In this document: in pieces, positions 62,580 through 64,000 of the stretch
Layout of the letters: every line of letters starts with the position of its first letter
Position numbering within the stretch: the stretch's first letter is position 1
Assembly (NCBI GenBank): GCA_965228045.1
Contig: OZ245789.1
Span: 2,790,001-2,854,000, forward strand
Source: JANQEU01 sp965228045
GTDB lineage: Bacteria; Bacteroidota; Bacteroidia; Cytophagales; Cyclobacteriaceae
Direction of reading: 5' to 3'
DNA: 64,000 bases
Translations under genes and position numbers: made by a program
Notes under the pieces: generated by a model
Told to the model about the DNA's origin: nothing
Databases searched by the model: none
The model's input: the letters and a program-made list of their open reading frames with translations, nothing else

Positions 62580-62978
62580 CTATCCTATACTTTGAATTGA
62601 CATAGGAACATTCCCTTCATGTTCTAAACTAATTTTCGTGCAAATTTTAGTTTTTGAGTTCATGCAACTCCCAATCTCTTTGATGAGGTAGTTTTCGATT
62701 TGATTTAGGTGTAAAACACTATCTTCTGATACTTGCCCAACATACAATTTAGCTCCATGCTGTAAACATCCTTCAATCCAATGTTTATAGCTTGGACCAT
62801 ATCTGCCATGCCTATTCTTACCATTAAGATCTAATCTTTTGGATCCTCCAAAAAATGTCTTGAGACAAATTCCCCAATAAAAGGGTTTTTCATTCCATTC
62901 ATGTAGATAGATGATTTCGGTAAAATTTTTGGCCTGGTCATAGGTATTACATTCTATCCAGGTGATTTTTACAATCAA
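62580..62978 (-). CDS. GIY-YIG-like small protein
   Basis: A 132-residue protein with the GIY-YIG-like pattern: FYWGICL (GIY-like), then RYGPSYKHWIEGC, LYVGQVSEDS (YIG-like), LNQIENYLIKEIGS with the catalytic Glu and MNSKT. Similar small nucleases occur near defence genes and mobile elements. It is probably the first gene of a two-gene minus operon with the DUF4393 gene. The nuclease call is an inference from the motif pattern. Confidence 0.55.
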   Translation of the reverse strand: MIVKITWIECNTYDQAKNFTEIIYLHEWNEKPFYWGICLKTFFGGSKRLDLNGKNRHGRYGPSYKHWIEGCLQHGAKLYVGQVSEDSVLHLNQIENYLIKEIGSCMNSKTKICTKISLEHEGNVPMSIQSIG

Positions 62979-63269
62979 TTTCTTTGAACTTTTTATTTGG
63001 AATTTAAAGAATAAATATTGTCACGTAGATTGTATTACACTTACAAATTAGGGAAAGTGAATGTTATTCATCTTTTTTTGCAGGTCGATCATTACCTAAC
63101 ATGAAAGAAGAAATAAAAAAATTGATCAAAAATTGGAGAGCTAACTCGCTGTAATTCAGATATTTTCACTCTTGAATCAGCAAAAAACATAACACCTAAA
63201 CATAACACCGGGCAATTTTTCAGGAAAAAAAGAGGCAGCCACATTACGTAACTGCCTGATAATCATAAG
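62979..63269. other. AT-rich spacer between the island genes and the tRNA
   Basis: About 290 bases of AT-rich sequence with no gene. It contains only a 17-codon frame at 63101-63154 (MKEEIKKLIKNW start), too short to call, and it may hold the promoter of the minus-strand pair. I see no direct repeat of the tRNA 3' end that would mark an attachment site. Confidence 0.5.
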
Positions 63270-63343
63270 TGGGCCCTGCTGGGCTCGAACCAGCGGCCAC
63301 CTGATTATGAGTCAGGTGCTCTAACCAACTGAGCTAAGGGCCC
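63270..63343 (-). tRNA. tRNA with CAT anticodon (Met elongator or Ile2)
   Basis: A 74-nt cloverleaf on the minus strand: acceptor GGGCCC/GGGCCC, D-arm AGCTCAGTTGGTTAGAGC, anticodon stem CCTGA/TCAGG with loop CTCATAA (anticodon CAT), variable GTGGC region and T-arm GGTTCGAGCCC, discriminator A. CCA is not encoded. CAT can be an elongator methionine tRNA or an isoleucine tRNA with lysidine; the sequence alone does not settle which. Confidence 0.88.
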
Positions 63344-63385
63344 GTTTTGCCATCTAATAGCAAAACTAAAATTCTTCCAACATTT

Positions 63386-63456
63386 CCACCTGACTCATCA
63401 TTGAATACTGTCAGGTGCTATCACCAACCGGGGCGCGTAGCCTGAGCTAAGGGCCC
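63386..63456 (-). pseudogene. Decayed duplicate of the CAT tRNA
   Basis: A degenerate second copy 43 bases upstream (in transcription sense) keeps CCACCTGA, GTCAGGTGCT, CAACC and GAGCTAAGGGCCC, but the anticodon region is rearranged and enlarged and the D-arm broken. The sequence after both copies shares ATAGCAAA. It looks like a tandem duplication that lost function. Confidence 0.7.
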
Positions 63457-63828
63457 TGTTATCACAATAGCAAATCGGGTCGCAAATCTAGATGATTTTA
63501 CGAATTCTTCACAACTTTTCTCTGTCACTCATTATCCTCTCATGCGGTCCTTCCTCAAAACCTAAAGCGGAATTTTAAATCCAAAATCCTAATCTTGAAT
63601 CTGAAATTAAAAATCCGAAATTTGGAATCACAGATTCTCATTGAAATTTTCACAACCCACCTGCCCTATCTCTTCGCCGACTTAAGAGAAATTCATATTT
63701 GAATTGTTTTTATTCAAGAATTTGGAATAAACATCGGTAAACCTTCACTATTCACAAATTATCTAACTGATACTTTCAGAGTTTCGTATTTTTGTTGGTT
63801 CAATCATTTTGCATTTAGACGTCATTAC
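63457..63828. other. AT-rich gene-free spacer before gltB
   Basis: About 370 bases that carry no gene. The central part (63560-63650) is a low-complexity run of AAATCC- and GAAATT-like words. The stretch 63760-63828 should hold the gltB promoter. Confidence 0.55.
63787..63794 (+). promoter_or_regulatory. Possible -7 box of gltB
   Basis: TATTTTTG matches the Bacteroidota TAnnTTTG consensus and lies 34 bases before the gltB ATG, a usual leader length. No good -33 TTTG element is seen at the correct distance, so this is tentative. Confidence 0.4.
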
Positions 63829-64000
63829 ATGGAGAAAAGTCTGTATACACCCGAATTTGAGCATGATTCCTGCGGAGTTGGTTGTGTCGTTAACATCAAT
63901 GGTCGCAAGTCCCACAAACCCGTTAAGGATGCACTGACGATGTTGAAAAATATGGAGCATCGTGGCGCCACCGGAGCTGACCCGGAGACTGGCGATGGGT
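63829..64000 (+). CDS. gltB: Glutamate synthase large subunit, N-terminal part (partial at window end)
   Basis: The first 57 residues of glutamate synthase (GOGAT) large chain: MEKSLYTPEFEHDSCGVGCV and MLKNMEHRGATGADPETGDG. Glutamine amidotransferase class II domain; a Cys of the DSCGVG motif is the nucleophile and would become the N-terminal residue after propeptide removal. It runs beyond the window. GltB makes glutamate from glutamine and 2-oxoglutarate. Confidence 0.93.
   Translation, partial: MEKSLYTPEFEHDSCGVGCVVNINGRKSHKPVKDALTMLKNMEHRGATGADPETGDG

Noticed and set aside
63560..63650. AAATCC-like words before gltB as a regulatory repeat
   Set aside because: They are irregular low-complexity sequence with no fixed spacing.

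Overview
The window looks like a chromosomal segment of a marine or gliding Bacteroidota bacterium, most likely of the Cytophagales type. Evidence: an ECF sigma/FecR pair whose FecR ends in a DUF4974-like domain, STN plus carboxypeptidase-regulatory modules, a GldJ-like gliding lipoprotein, many lipoproteins and Tat-exported sugar enzymes, LytS/LytR-type two-component genes, weak Shine-Dalgarno sequences and TAnnTTTG-like -7 boxes. No species can be named from the sequence alone.

Layout. 0-18 kb is a resident region: polyphosphate glucokinase; a minus-strand run of exported or periplasmic sugar/sugar-acid genes (Gfo/Idh/MocA oxidoreductase, double DUF1080 lipoprotein, sugar-phosphate isomerase/epimerase, RraA-like, enolase-superfamily dehydratase); a HigBA-type toxin-antitoxin pair placed directly before mannonate dehydratase (uxuA); a hydroxypyruvate-isomerase-like protein; a sialate O-acetylesterase; an ECF sigma / FecR / STN-carboxypeptidase-regulatory operon; and a GldJ-like lipoprotein. 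26.9-39.7 kb holds three class-C beta-lactamase-fold serine hydrolases, a LytTR two-component pair, a CPBP protease, rsgA and small membrane or lipoprotein genes. 39.8-50.3 kb is a carbohydrate-processing block (AGE epimerase, Gfo/Idh/MocA, two GH3, FAH-family, GH20). 50.4-56.9 kb is mixed. 57.3-63.0 kb is an accessory island with a tyrosine recombinase, followed by a CAT-anticodon tRNA, a decayed tRNA copy and the start of gltB.

Main discovery. Positions 18391-26267 read as an integron gene-cassette array without a visible integron integrase (a CALIN-type locus). Seven units are each a small plus-strand gene or toxin-antitoxin pair followed by an attC-like imperfect palindrome. The first 8-10 bases of a unit (starting just after a G|TTA crossover point) are the reverse complement of the R''-like box at the end of the same unit. 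This is what is expected if each unit once circularised as a cassette, and it holds perfectly in five units, at 9 of 10 bases in a sixth, and fails in one (unit 5). Two identical IS110-family elements sit exactly at the G|TTA crossover point of two of these sites, a third right-end remnant sits in another, and a degraded group II intron with a class-C-like domain V lies in the R'' box of the last unit. Both kinds of element are known to target attC sites in proteobacterial integrons.

The 57-63 kb island is a second candidate of interest. It has an integrase with an N-terminal Cys/His cluster, an unrecognised membrane protein overlapping an unrecognised 644-residue protein, and a minus-strand pair of a GIY-YIG-like protein and a frameshifted DUF4393 (Abi-alpha-like) gene, a composition that suggests a phage-defence or conflict module.
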